DNA from: an uncultured Clostridia bacterium
GTDB taxonomy: Bacteria > Bacillota > Clostridia > Oscillospirales > Ruminococcaceae
Assembly (NCBI GenBank): GCA_947600065.1
Contig: CANQFZ010000009.1
Location: forward strand, 1 to 48,959
Length of the DNA: 48,959 nt
Reading direction: 5' to 3'
Positions 32,117 through 40,369 of this stretch are shown here, in pieces. The notes beneath the pieces were generated by a model, which was given only the letters and a program-made list of their open reading frames with translations, was not told where the DNA came from and did no database searches. Numbering within the stretch: position 1 is the stretch's first letter; each line of letters starts with the position of its first letter. Position numbers and translations under genes: made by a program.

Positions 32117-33436
32117 ATGAAAAGAAGCAGAATAATTGCTTTGTTTGCGGCAGCCGTAGTGTTCTTAACAGGCTGCAATGAAAACGTTTCAAATTCGACT
32201 GTCGGGTCTTCGTCAGTTGAAAGCAGTTCGAGTACATACAGCTCGCCCGACAGTTCTTCGATTAGTTCTTCGGTAAATTCTGTCAGTTCGTCTGATGCCG
32301 AAAGCTCATCGGAAATTTCAAGTTCGTCAGATATTGAAAGTTCATCAAATGCCGAAAGTTCAATTTCGGAATCTTCGTCATCTTCAAGCTCATTAGTTGA
32401 TGTTTCAAGCTCATCAAGCAAATCATCAAGTTCAACGGTAAAGCCTTCAAGCTCATCAAGCAAATCATCAAGCTCAACGGTAAAGCCTTCGAGCTCATCA
32501 AGCAAATCATCAAGTTCAACAGTAAAGCCTTCGAGCTCATCAAGCAAATCATCAAGTTCAACAGTAAAGCCTTCGAGCTCATCGAGCAAATCATCAAGCT
32601 CAACGGTAAAGCCTTCAAGCTCATCGAGCAAATCATCAAGTTCAACGGTAAAGCCTTCAAGTTCATCAAGCAAATCTTCTAGTTCAACAGTAAAGCCTTC
32701 AAGCTCGTCAAGCAAATCTTCGAGTTCAACGGTAAAGCCTTCGAGTTCATCAAGCAAGCCTGCAAGTTCATCAGCACCCGCGCAGACGGTTGACCCCGAG
32801 ACCTGCGAACATAAGATTGTCATTGACAAGGGCGTTATTCCCGAATATGGAAAGGCAGGACTTTCGCAGGGCGCGCACTGTTCGATATGCGGCACTGTTA
32901 TAAATGCACAGCACAAAATGCAGGGCATTTTTAATTATGTGCTGAAAAGCATAAAACAGCCGACATCGACTGCCAAAGGAACGGCGGTATATACCGACAA
33001 AACCGCGGGCGACATTACAATTACATTTGACAAGATCCCGACCGAGCAAGAGGTATACAACAAACTTATTTCATTCAAGCAAAAATATCCCGAGGGAACG
33101 TCCTTTACGAATGAGAAAAACAGCTATGTTTCAAGCACAATATTTCCCAGAGTCAATTATACGGGAAGGGGATGTGTTGCGTTTGCGTTTGAACTAAGCG
33201 ACGCGGCATTTGGCGATTTTCCGGGAAGATATTCGTTTGATTTTAAAAACGTGAGAGTGGGCGATATAATAAGGCTAAGCGACGACAATCATTCTGTTAT
33301 AGTTCTTAAAGTAGATGGCGACAAGGTGACAATTGCCGAGGGCAATTATAACAGATCTGTCCACTGGGAAAGAACTCTCAGCCTATCAAAAGCCGCCGAG
33401 GAATGGAACTATATCATAACGCGCTATCCGCAGTGA
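32117..33436 (+). CDS. Serine-stalk lipoprotein with zinc-ribbon-like and CHAP-like C-terminal domains
   Basis: The start was taken at ATG 32117 (MKRSRIIALFAAAVVFLTGC, lipobox cysteine at residue 20); a GTG at 32102 overlaps the AAGGAG and is less likely. Residues 21-225 are an extreme serine stalk, with eight tandem 14-residue units (PSSSSSKSSSSTVK). Then a CEHKIVIDKGVIPE...HCSICGTVI motif, a small metal-binding-like module seen in secreted clostridial proteins. The last 120 residues look like a CHAP/NlpC-type cysteine peptidase or amidase: GRGCVAFAFELSD (Cys), GDIIRLSDDNHSVIV (His) and VTIAEGNYNRSVHWE (third residue). A role in cell-wall cleavage is inferred; the catalytic assignment needs structural support. 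Confidence 0.8.
   Translation: MKRSRIIALFAAAVVFLTGCNENVSNSTVGSSSVESSSSTYSSPDSSSISSSVNSVSSSDAESSSEISSSSDIESSSNAESSISESSSSSSSLVDVSSSSSKSSSSTVKPSSSSSKSSSSTVKPSSSSSKSSSSTVKPSSSSSKSSSSTVKPSSSSSKSSSSTVKPSSSSSKSSSSTVKPSSSSSKSSSSTVKPSSSSSKSSSSTVKPSSSSSKPASSSAPAQTVDPETCEHKIVIDKGVIPEYGKAGLSQGAHCSICGTVINAQHKMQGIFNYVLKSIKQPTSTAKGTAVYTDKTAGDITITFDKIPTEQEVYNKLISFKQKYPEGTSFTNEKNSYVSSTIFPRVNYTGRGCVAFAFELSDAAFGDFPGRYSFDFKNVRVGDIIRLSDDNHSVIVLKVDGDKVTIAEGNYNRSVHWERTLSLSKAAEEWNYIITRYPQ
32402..32765 (+). repeat. Eight 42-bp in-frame tandem repeats in the serine stalk
   Basis: Each 42-bp unit encodes PSSSSSKSSSSTVK. Units differ only by synonymous changes (ACGGTA/ACAGTA, AGCTCA/AGTTCA), so copy number can change by slippage without breaking the frame. 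Confidence 0.9.
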
Positions 33437-33468
33437 CCCGCGATATTCGTGCAAATAAAACTTTAGAC

Positions 33469-33501
33469 GCCGCATTTACCGCCAAGTCGGGATAATGCGG
33501 C
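33469..33501 (+). terminator. Possible terminator of the serine-stalk lipoprotein gene
   Basis: GCCGCAT (33469-33475) pairs with ATGCGGC (33495-33501), with partial pairing in the loop. GATTTTT follows about 6 bases later. Weak as a terminator but well placed. Confidence 0.4.
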
Positions 33502-33565
33502 GCCGCTGATTTTTGGGCAGCCTTAATATTGCAATTTTTATTGTTGTAAAAAGTGTGAAAACTAC

Positions 33566-33594
33566 TTGACAAAAACAAATTGTTGTGGTATAAT
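33566..33594 (+). promoter_or_regulatory. Promoter of the tRNA-Leu transcript
   Basis: TTGACA (33566-33571), 17 bases, TATAAT (33589-33594). The tRNA starts about 165 bases later, so a long leader is transcribed first. Confidence 0.85.
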
Positions 33595-33600
33595 AATCCT

Positions 33601-33760
33601 TGTTCTAAAAGTTTCGTAAAGTGTGCGAGTTAACTTCGTTAACGCTGAAATTGGCAGACGAGCCGGCTTCGGGCAACGTTACGACAGGGCTATTTTTGTG
33701 AGAAACGGGTTGCCGTTTTTGATAAACTCGGGTACTTCAGCCGAGTAAAAATCTGAACGT
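33601..33760 (+). ncRNA. Structured tRNA-Leu-like leader upstream of tRNA-Leu
   Basis: The leader contains GAAATTGGCAGACG, identical over 14 bases to the D-arm region of the tRNA-Leu downstream, followed by a similar GGCTTC core. It also carries GTTAAC-TTC-GTTAAC, GGCAAC...GTTGCC (with AACGG-GTTG-CCGTT then TTTTT) and ACTCGG...CCGAGT hairpins. It does not form a complete cloverleaf and lacks TTCAA. It may be a decayed tRNA-Leu copy or a structured leader; I cannot tell which. Confidence 0.4.
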
Positions 33761-33767
33761 TAAATAT

Positions 33768-33854
33768 GCAGGTGTGGCGAAATTGGCAGACGCGCTAGCT
33801 TCAGGTGCTAGTGATCGCAAGGTCATGTGGGTTCAAGTCCCGTCACCTGCACCA
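33768..33854 (+). tRNA. tRNA-Leu (anticodon CAG)
   Basis: Acceptor stem GCAGGTG/CACCTGC, D-arm GAAATTGGCAGAC, anticodon stem CTAGC/GCTAG with loop TTCAGGT (anticodon CAG), a long variable arm TGATCGCAAGGTCA typical of class II tRNA-Leu, T-arm GTGGGTTCAAGTCCCGTC, and an encoded CCA end. Confidence 0.95.
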
Positions 33855-33855
33855 A

Positions 33856-34281
33856 CTTAGAGGTAAGATGTAAGAAGTAAGAGGTAAGAATTTGTACCGA
33901 ACGGTTGTTTGCTCATTTCTTACCTCTTACTTCTTATTTCTTACATCTAAAAGCGCAATTCAATTTTGCTAAAGCAAAACCGTAAAAATGCGCACACCCC
34001 GAAAAGTTGTTTTAAATTCTGACTTGCAAAAATCTTTTTTGTAAAGGTTAGACACGCATTTTTACTTTGAATTGCCATGTTAGAAGTAAGATGTTAGAGA
34101 TAAGAGGTAAGAATTTGTACCGAACGGTTGTTCGCCGAGTTCTTACCTCTTACTTCTTATTTCTTACATCTAAAAGGGCAATTCAATTTTTGCTTCGCAA
34201 AAACCGTAAAATGCGCACTTCCCGAAAAGCGGTTTTAACATATAGGTTTAGAAAATCTTTTTTATAAAGGTTGAACAGCAG
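33856..34281. repeat. Tandemly duplicated repeat module downstream of tRNA-Leu
   Basis: Two direct copies about 223 bases apart (33856-34060 and 34078-34281). Each has a long heptamer palindrome (AGATGTAAGAAGTAAG... against ...CTTACTTCTTATTTCTTACATCT) around the TTTGTACCGAACGGTTGTT loop, then CAATTCAATTTTTGC, CCGTAAAAATGCGCAC and AAAATCTTTTTT segments. A CCGCCGCAGGCGGATAATGCG palindrome follows at 34297. No gene is visible up to 34407. Confidence 0.8.
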
Positions 34282-34407
34282 TGCAAGCACCCTTTTCCGC
34301 CGCAGGCGGATAATGCGCTTACCCTTACTTTTAAATGTATTCTTTCATCAGAATGTTATTTTTGCCATAATCTTTTGTTAAATATTACTAAATTTATTTA
34401 AACCTAA

Positions 34408-34435
34408 TTGACTTTTTTATTTTAAATGTTATAAT
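34408..34435 (+). promoter_or_regulatory. cas operon promoter
   Basis: TTGACT (34408-34413), 16 bases, TATAAT (34430-34435). The 80-base leader contains AGACC...GGTCT (about 34455-34477), a short inverted repeat that could be an operator. Confidence 0.7.
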
Positions 34436-34518
34436 GTTCATATAATTAAAATTAAAGACCAATTTATTATCAGGTCTTGTAAATTAAAAAACAAATATTC
34501 GTATAAAAGAGGTTTAAT

Positions 34519-36873
34519 ATGGAATTTGCCGCGCATATTCGCCAAAAAGATAACAATGTACAGACAGTAGCCGAACACTGTAAAAACGTATCGGAAATTG
34601 CGCGAAAATTCGGCAGTCAGATTGGCATTGGTTCTATATGTGAAATTTCGGGTCTATTGCACGATATAGGAAAGCTGATATACAAATTCAACGATTATAT
34701 TCATGGTGACAACTCCTGCCGCCGCGGTGAGATTGACCATAGCTTTGCGGGCGCAAAATATATCCGCTCTATTACTGAAAGCAAAACCAATAAACCGTTA
34801 AATTATGTCGGAAGGTTTATCGGACGCGTTATCCTTTCTCATCACGGGCTTAAAGACTGGGTAGACGACGAGGGGACGGATAATTTTTCAAGGCTTACGG
34901 AAAAATCCGAAAATTATGATGAAATTTTAAACAATTTTAGTTCGTTCTCCGAACTTAAAATAACAGATGAAATGCTCACAAATGCCGCGAAAGAATACGA
35001 AAATATTAAAAGAATAATTGTCGGCATTACAAAATACATTCCTGAAAAGCGCCAGGCAAAAGCATATGCTTTTTACATGGGAATGTTTGAAAGAATTACC
35101 GAGTCTATACTTATTGACGCGGACAGAATTGATACGGCTGACTTTATGTCCGACGAAAAAACCGAGCGCGAATATAGTTTTGACAAGATAATTGTTTTAA
35201 TGGAAAAACATATGAACGAGCGCCTCGGAAAATTTGACGGGCTTTCGGACAACATTTCAATACGGAGGAAAAATATTTCCGAGCGTTGTAAAGCTGCCGC
35301 TGAAAATGAAATCGGCATAACAAAGCTCATCGTTCCTACGGGCGGCGGAAAAACGCTTTCGTCGATGAGGTTTTCTATTGAATATTGCAAAAGGCACAAA
35401 AAGCAACGCATAATTTACACCGCGCCCTTTTTGTCGATACTTGAACAGAATGCCGAGGAATTTCGCAGGATCGCGGGCGAGGAAAACTTTCTCGAACATC
35501 ATTCAGATTATGCGTCGAAAATAAATGACAACGAGCGTAACGAGCTACATGAATACGAACTTCGCAGCGAGAAATGGGACAGTCCTGTTATTGCGACGAC
35601 TATGGTACAACTGCTGAACTCTCTTTTTTCGGGAAAAACAACAGATGTAAGACGTATGCACAGGCTTGCAAATTCGGTCATTATCATTGACGAAGTACAG
35701 TCATTGCCGATAAAATGCGTGTATATTTTTGACCTTGCGATGAATTTTTTGTCATCTGTCTGCGGCGCGACAATCGTCCTCTGCACCGCTACACAGCCGC
35801 CGTTTGATAAACTGGATAAATTTCCGCTTTTACTTGACAATAACACGCCGAACATCACGGGAGATACGGAAAAAGACTTTGAAGTTTTCAAAAGGGTAAA
35901 GATAGAAAATTTGTTCAGACCCGAAGGATATAACGCCGAAGATATCGCGCTGTTCTGCGCTGAAAAGCAAAAAGAATTTGAAAGCCTTTTGCTTGTGGTA
36001 AACACAAAAGCCGAAGCGAGGGAATTGTTCGGGGCGCTGAAGGAAATATCGAACGCGGATATCGTGCATTTAAGCACGAATATGTGTCCGCAGCACAGGC
36101 GGGAAATCATAAGCGCGCTGCGGGAAAAAATGTCGGGAAAGATATGCGTTACTACTCAGCTGATTGAAGCGGGAGTTGACATTTCGTTCGGCTGCGTTGT
36201 GAGAATTATTGCGGGTATGGACAATGCCGCTCAGGCTGCGGGGCGCTGCAACAGAAGCGGAGAGTTCGGCGGGGAAAGACCCGTCTATCTGCTCAATATT
36301 CGCGGTGAAAAGCTAAACGGGCTGCCCGAAATATCCGAAGCTCAGAACATTTCAATAGCAATGCTCCAAAGCGGAAAATATGCCGATCTTCTTGGCGTTG
36401 AGGCAATGGAGGCGTATTTTTCCGAACTGTATAGAAGAAATTCAACGAAATTATTTTTCAGCACCAAAGACCCCGACGGAAATCTTTTGAATTTCCTGTC
36501 GCTGAATAATGATTGGTTTATGTTGTCGGGAAACAGAGCAATCAGAAACTGCGCACAAGCTTTTAAAACAGCGGGCAAAAAATTCGAGGTCATATCGGAC
36601 GAGACCGAGGGGATAATTGTCCCGTATGACGACAAGGCAAAGGAAATAACAGCGGCTTTAAATTCGGAAATTACTCCCGCCGTACAGGCTAAACTTCTGA
36701 GGCAGGCGCAGAAATACACCGTAAATATCTATCCTCAGCTTTTTGACAGGATAGGCAAAAGCGGCGGCATTTACGAGCTTAAGTGCGGAGCGTTCGCGCT
36801 TGATGAAAGGTATTATAACAAGCAATTCGGGATAACGGACGAGCCGTCCGAAACGGATTTGCTTTTAATTTGA
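34519..36873 (+). CDS. cas3: Cas3: HD nuclease-helicase of type I-C
   Basis: The 784-residue product has an N-terminal HD nuclease (His20 in AEHCKN, His48-Asp49 in GLLHDIGKL, further histidines in EIDHSFAGA and LSHHGLKDW). The SF2 helicase has Walker A VPTGGGKT, the IIIDEVQSLP box (about residue 390), LCTATQPPF (motif III) and QLIEAGVDISFGCVVR plus QAAGRCNRSGEFG (motifs V and VI). Cas3 is recruited by Cascade after target recognition and unwinds and degrades DNA. All motifs look intact. It is the first gene of the operon, with AGAGG before the ATG. Confidence 0.97.
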   Translation: MEFAAHIRQKDNNVQTVAEHCKNVSEIARKFGSQIGIGSICEISGLLHDIGKLIYKFNDYIHGDNSCRRGEIDHSFAGAKYIRSITESKTNKPLNYVGRFIGRVILSHHGLKDWVDDEGTDNFSRLTEKSENYDEILNNFSSFSELKITDEMLTNAAKEYENIKRIIVGITKYIPEKRQAKAYAFYMGMFERITESILIDADRIDTADFMSDEKTEREYSFDKIIVLMEKHMNERLGKFDGLSDNISIRRKNISERCKAAAENEIGITKLIVPTGGGKTLSSMRFSIEYCKRHKKQRIIYTAPFLSILEQNAEEFRRIAGEENFLEHHSDYASKINDNERNELHEYELRSEKWDSPVIATTMVQLLNSLFSGKTTDVRRMHRLANSVIIIDEVQSLPIKCVYIFDLAMNFLSSVCGATIVLCTATQPPFDKLDKFPLLLDNNTPNITGDTEKDFEVFKRVKIENLFRPEGYNAEDIALFCAEKQKEFESLLLVVNTKAEARELFGALKEISNADIVHLSTNMCPQHRREIISALREKMSGKICVTTQLIEAGVDISFGCVVRIIAGMDNAAQAAGRCNRSGEFGGERPVYLLNIRGEKLNGLPEISEAQNISIAMLQSGKYADLLGVEAMEAYFSELYRRNSTKLFFSTKDPDGNLLNFLSLNNDWFMLSGNRAIRNCAQAFKTAGKKFEVISDETEGIIVPYDDKAKEITAALNSEITPAVQAKLLRQAQKYTVNIYPQLFDRIGKSGGIYELKCGAFALDERYYNKQFGITDEPSETDLLLI

Positions 36874-36886
36874 AAGGAGTGATATT

Positions 36887-37654
36887 GTGGAAAAAAGCGG
36901 AGAATGGGGCGTTGAATTTAAGGTCACGGGAGCGTCGGCACTGATGACCGATATCCTGACAAAGGTCGGCGGCGAGCGATGTACATACATGATACCGACC
37001 TATGAGGCGCTGAAAGGCATACTTCAAAGCGTATACTGGAAACCTACTATAGTTTGGATAATAGACAAGGTTCGCGTGGTAAATCAGATAAGGACAGTCC
37101 GAAGAGGCGTAAGACCGATAAAGTATAACGACGGTTCAAACGACCTCGCCTATTACACCTATCTTGACGATGTATGCTATCAGGTAAAGGCGCATTTTGA
37201 GTGGAACATGAACCGCCCCGAACTCGAATGTGACCGTAACGCGGGAAAGCATTTGTCTATAGCGCGGCGAATGATTGAGCGCGGCGGACGGCGCGATATT
37301 TTCCTTGGAACGCGCGAATGTCAGGGTTATGTTGAGCCTTGTAAATTCGGCGAGGGCAAGGGCTTTTACGACAATACGGGAGAAATACCGTACAGTCTTA
37401 TGTACCACGGCATAACATATGCGGACGAGGCGGAGCTTGACGAGGATAAGGGTTTTCTTACGGTGCGTTTCTGGAATCCCGTGATGAAAGACGGCGTTAT
37501 AGAATTCATACCGCCGAAAGAATGCACGATAAAGCGCCACATAAAGCCCCAAGCCATAAAACCTTTCGGAAAAGAACTCGGAAACTTTTCGGGGCTTTCC
37601 GAAGAAGGGTTGTCCGCGATTTTCGGAGGTGAACCGAATGAGCTGGGAGAATGA
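36887..37654 (+). CDS. cas5: Cas5c: Cascade subunit and crRNA-processing endonuclease
   Basis: The 255-residue product starts at GTG 36887, with AAGGAGTG eight bases upstream. It matches Cas5d/Cas5c: IPTYEALKGILQSVYWKPTIVWII near the start, RNTxxLxDVxYxVxAHFxW-like region (LAYYTYLDDVCYQVKAHFEW) and the C-terminal glycine-rich half (GRRDIFLGTRECQGYVEP). In type I-C systems Cas5c replaces Cas6 and cuts the repeat hairpin to make crRNAs; no cas6 is present here. It overlaps cas8c by 17 bases. Confidence 0.95.
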   Translation: MEKSGEWGVEFKVTGASALMTDILTKVGGERCTYMIPTYEALKGILQSVYWKPTIVWIIDKVRVVNQIRTVRRGVRPIKYNDGSNDLAYYTYLDDVCYQVKAHFEWNMNRPELECDRNAGKHLSIARRMIERGGRRDIFLGTRECQGYVEPCKFGEGKGFYDNTGEIPYSLMYHGITYADEAELDEDKGFLTVRFWNPVMKDGVIEFIPPKECTIKRHIKPQAIKPFGKELGNFSGLSEEGLSAIFGGEPNELGE

Positions 37655-39515
37655 ACTTTACAGTGTCTATGAAACGCAGTGCGGGAGGGAGTTTGATGGA
37701 GAAGAAGGACTGCCGAAAATATCACACTCCACCGCAAACACACAGATACAGATAACGCTTGACGAAAACGGCGAATTTAATGGAGCAAATGCACTCTCAA
37801 AAGAAGAAGGAAAAAACACTCCTATATTGGTTACGGAAGATTCTGCAAACAGGACAAGCGGAGACGCGGCAATGCCTTTCGCTGACAATCTTCAGTACAT
37901 AGCTGCCGATTATCCGCAATATGCAGACGGCAAAGGGAGCGACAATTCTGAAAAATTCTCTCTTTATATTAAACAGCTGAAAAAATGGAGCGAAAGCGAA
38001 TATACCCACCCCGCCGTAAATGCGCTGTATAATTACATCAGCAAAGGAAATGTCATTGCCGATTTAGTAAGGTGCGGTGTTTTGTCAATTGATGAAACAA
38101 CGGGAAAGCTCGATGATTCAAAAATAGCAACGATAGAACAAAAGAAATGTTTTGTAAGATTTTTGATAAACGGTATAGACGAGCCACGGACATGGAAAAA
38201 TGCCGAGCTGTCTCAAAGGTTTATTGATTATTACAACACTACGCTCGGCGAGCCTGTTTTGTGCTATGCTTTGGGAAAAGTTCTCCCTCCCGCCGAAAAG
38301 CACCCTTCAAAAATCAGAAACAGCGGAGATAAAGCAAAGATCATTTCAACAAATGATATGCAAAATTTCACCTATCGCGGAAGATTTTCAGACGACAAAG
38401 AAGCGTTTTCGGTAAGCTATGAGTTCAGCCAGAAAATGCACAGCGCGCTAAAATGGCTTATTGCGCGACAAGGAATACATTTTGATTCTTTGACTTCAAT
38501 TATCTGGTCAAGCACAATGGATAATATTCCCGACGTTTACTGTAAGGGCATTCCCGACCAAGACGAAGAATATGACGAAAGCGAAGACCCTTTCGGAAAC
38601 AGCGAATCGGACATTGACGTGCAAAAGGAATACAGCGATCTGCTTAAAAAACGAATTTTCGGGGACAAATCGGAAATGTCGTTTAACTCGAAAGTTATGA
38701 TAATGTGCCTTGACTCGGCGACGACAGGACGACTTTCCGTTTCACTGTATGATGAACTTGAGGGTTCATTGTTCTATGAAAATTTACTGAAGTGGCACGA
38801 GGATATAAAAGCGTTCAGAGGTTACGGAAAATACAGAAAAGTAAACTCTTTTTCCGTTTATGAAATAACAAATTACGCCTATGGAACAGAAAACTCAAAA
38901 GGTTTTATAGAATGTAAAGCCGATTTCAGAAGAGACCTCATTCTCCGTCTTCTCCCCTGCATAACACAAGGGCGACGGCTGCCTATGGATATAGTAAGAG
39001 CGATCTGCAAAAAGGCTTCAAATCCGCTTGCTTACGACGAAAAATACAAAAATCACCGCAAGATCCTTGAAACGGCTTGCGGTCTGATACGAAAAAACAA
39101 CATTGACCGAAAGGAAGGAGTTATTTCTATGTCTTATGATCCCAACGAAACCGACCGCAGCTATCTCTACGGCTGCCTGCTCTCAGTGGCTGACGCCGCC
39201 GAGAGGAGCACTTATGAAAAAAGCGAAAGCGACCGCGTGACAAATGCGCGCAGATACTGGAGCGCATTTGCTCAAAGACCGTGGACAACATGGAAGATCA
39301 TTGAGGGAAAACTGCGTCCGTATCTTGACAAATCAAACGAATACGGCAGACGGACAGGACTTCGCTATGAAAAAATGCTGAATGAGATTATGGACAAGTT
39401 TTCAATAAAAGAATTTGAAGACGACAGCGCTTTAAGTCCGAATTATCTGCTCGGCTATCACCATTTTTCGGCAGAAATTTATAAACCGTCAACAAAGAAA
39501 ACTGAGGAGGAATAA
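37638..39515 (+). CDS. cas8c: Cas8c (Csd1): large Cascade subunit
   Basis: The start is ATG 37638 (MSWENELYSVYE) with GGAGGTGA seven bases upstream; an in-frame ATG nine bases earlier overlaps that site. The 625-residue product has the Csd1 pattern: DNLQYIAADYP, ALGKVLPPAEKHPSKIRNSGDKAKIISTNDMQNFTYRGRF and HSALKWLIARQGIHFDS...IWSS. Cas8c recognises the PAM and holds target DNA. The 3' part contains an internal in-frame start with its own ribosome binding site (39129) for Cas11c. Ends two bases before cas7c. Confidence 0.95.
   Translation: MSWENELYSVYETQCGREFDGEEGLPKISHSTANTQIQITLDENGEFNGANALSKEEGKNTPILVTEDSANRTSGDAAMPFADNLQYIAADYPQYADGKGSDNSEKFSLYIKQLKKWSESEYTHPAVNALYNYISKGNVIADLVRCGVLSIDETTGKLDDSKIATIEQKKCFVRFLINGIDEPRTWKNAELSQRFIDYYNTTLGEPVLCYALGKVLPPAEKHPSKIRNSGDKAKIISTNDMQNFTYRGRFSDDKEAFSVSYEFSQKMHSALKWLIARQGIHFDSLTSIIWSSTMDNIPDVYCKGIPDQDEEYDESEDPFGNSESDIDVQKEYSDLLKKRIFGDKSEMSFNSKVMIMCLDSATTGRLSVSLYDELEGSLFYENLLKWHEDIKAFRGYGKYRKVNSFSVYEITNYAYGTENSKGFIECKADFRRDLILRLLPCITQGRRLPMDIVRAICKKASNPLAYDEKYKNHRKILETACGLIRKNNIDRKEGVISMSYDPNETDRSYLYGCLLSVADAAERSTYEKSESDRVTNARRYWSAFAQRPWTTWKIIEGKLRPYLDKSNEYGRRTGLRYEKMLNEIMDKFSIKEFEDDSALSPNYLLGYHHFSAEIYKPSTKKTEEE
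39129..39515 (+). CDS. cas11c: Cas11c small subunit from an internal start within cas8c
   Basis: Inside cas8c, AAGGAAGGAG lies eight bases before an in-frame ATG at 39129 (codon 498), a stronger site than that of most genes here. Translation from it gives 128 residues (MSYDPNETDRSYLYGCLLSVADAAE...) up to the cas8c stop. In experimentally studied type I-C systems, such as Desulfovibrio vulgaris, the small subunit is made from exactly this kind of internal start and has about this size. The helical composition fits Cas11. Expression here is inferred. Confidence 0.8.
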   Translation: MSYDPNETDRSYLYGCLLSVADAAERSTYEKSESDRVTNARRYWSAFAQRPWTTWKIIEGKLRPYLDKSNEYGRRTGLRYEKMLNEIMDKFSIKEFEDDSALSPNYLLGYHHFSAEIYKPSTKKTEEE

Positions 39516-39517
39516 AA

Positions 39518-40369
39518 ATGCTTGAACACAAAATTGATTTTACGGTGCTTGTAACCGCGACAAACGCAAACCCCAACGGCGACCCGCTTAACGGAAACCG
39601 TCCGCGCGAGAGCATAACGGGTCTTGGAGAAATTTCCGACGTCTGCATTAAACGCAAACTGCGCAACAGACTTCAGGATATGGGCGAAAAAGTTTTCGTT
39701 CAGTCTAACGACCGCTGCGACGACGGTTGCGGAAGTCTTTCGGAGCGCGTTTCTAACAACAGCGTTCTGAAAGAAATAAGCAAGGGCAAAGGCACAAATC
39801 AGGACGATTTTGCCAAAGCAGCGTGTGCAGAATGGATAGATGTACGCAGTTTTGGACAGGTATTCGCGTTTAAAAACGACAGCGTTTCCGTAGGCGTGCG
39901 TGGTCCTGTTTCAATTCAGCAGGCAATAAGCGTTTCTCCCGTTGATATTATTTCAATGCAGATAACAAAAAGTGTAAACAGCGAGGGCGGCAAGAACGAA
40001 AAAGCGTCCGACACAATGGGCATGAAACACCGCGTTGCTTTCGGGCTGTATGTGATAAACGGAAGTATAAACTGTCAGCTTGCGGATAAAACGGGATTTT
40101 CCTCTGACGATGCGGAAAAGATAAAAGAAGCCCTTACTACGCTTTTCGAGAACGACGCATCTTCGGCGCGTCCCGAGGGTAGCATGGAGGTTTGCAGAGT
40201 TTACTGGTGGGAGCATGACTGCCGCACCCCGAAGGTAAGCTCCGCTAAAATTCACCGCTCTGTAAAGATAAAGCTCAAAGACGGAATAAAGCAGCCTTCT
40301 TGCTTTGACGATTATGTAATAACGGTCGAAGATACAGGTGTTAAGCCTGAAGTTTTAGATCTTGTCTGA
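39518..40369 (+). CDS. cas7: Cas7c (Csd2): Cascade backbone subunit
   Basis: The 283-residue product has the Csd2 signature at its N-terminus, IDFTVLVTATNANPNGDPLNGNRPRESITGLGEISDVCIKRKLRNRLQD, and later SFGQVFAFKNDSVSVGVRGPVSIQQAISVSPVDI and KASDTMGMKHRVAFGLYVINGSIN. Several copies coat the crRNA spacer. It has AGGAGG before the ATG, and its stop overlaps the cas4 start (TGATG), so the genes are coupled. Confidence 0.96.
   Translation: MLEHKIDFTVLVTATNANPNGDPLNGNRPRESITGLGEISDVCIKRKLRNRLQDMGEKVFVQSNDRCDDGCGSLSERVSNNSVLKEISKGKGTNQDDFAKAACAEWIDVRSFGQVFAFKNDSVSVGVRGPVSIQQAISVSPVDIISMQITKSVNSEGGKNEKASDTMGMKHRVAFGLYVINGSINCQLADKTGFSSDDAEKIKEALTTLFENDASSARPEGSMEVCRVYWWEHDCRTPKVSSAKIHRSVKIKLKDGIKQPSCFDDYVITVEDTGVKPEVLDLV

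Noticed and set aside
32095-32928. A 277-codon open frame on the minus strand with ELEDLLDELEGFTV repeats
   Set aside because: It is the antisense of the serine-rich stalk; TCA/AGC codon repeats read backwards give this pattern. The plus strand has the signal peptide, promoter and domains.
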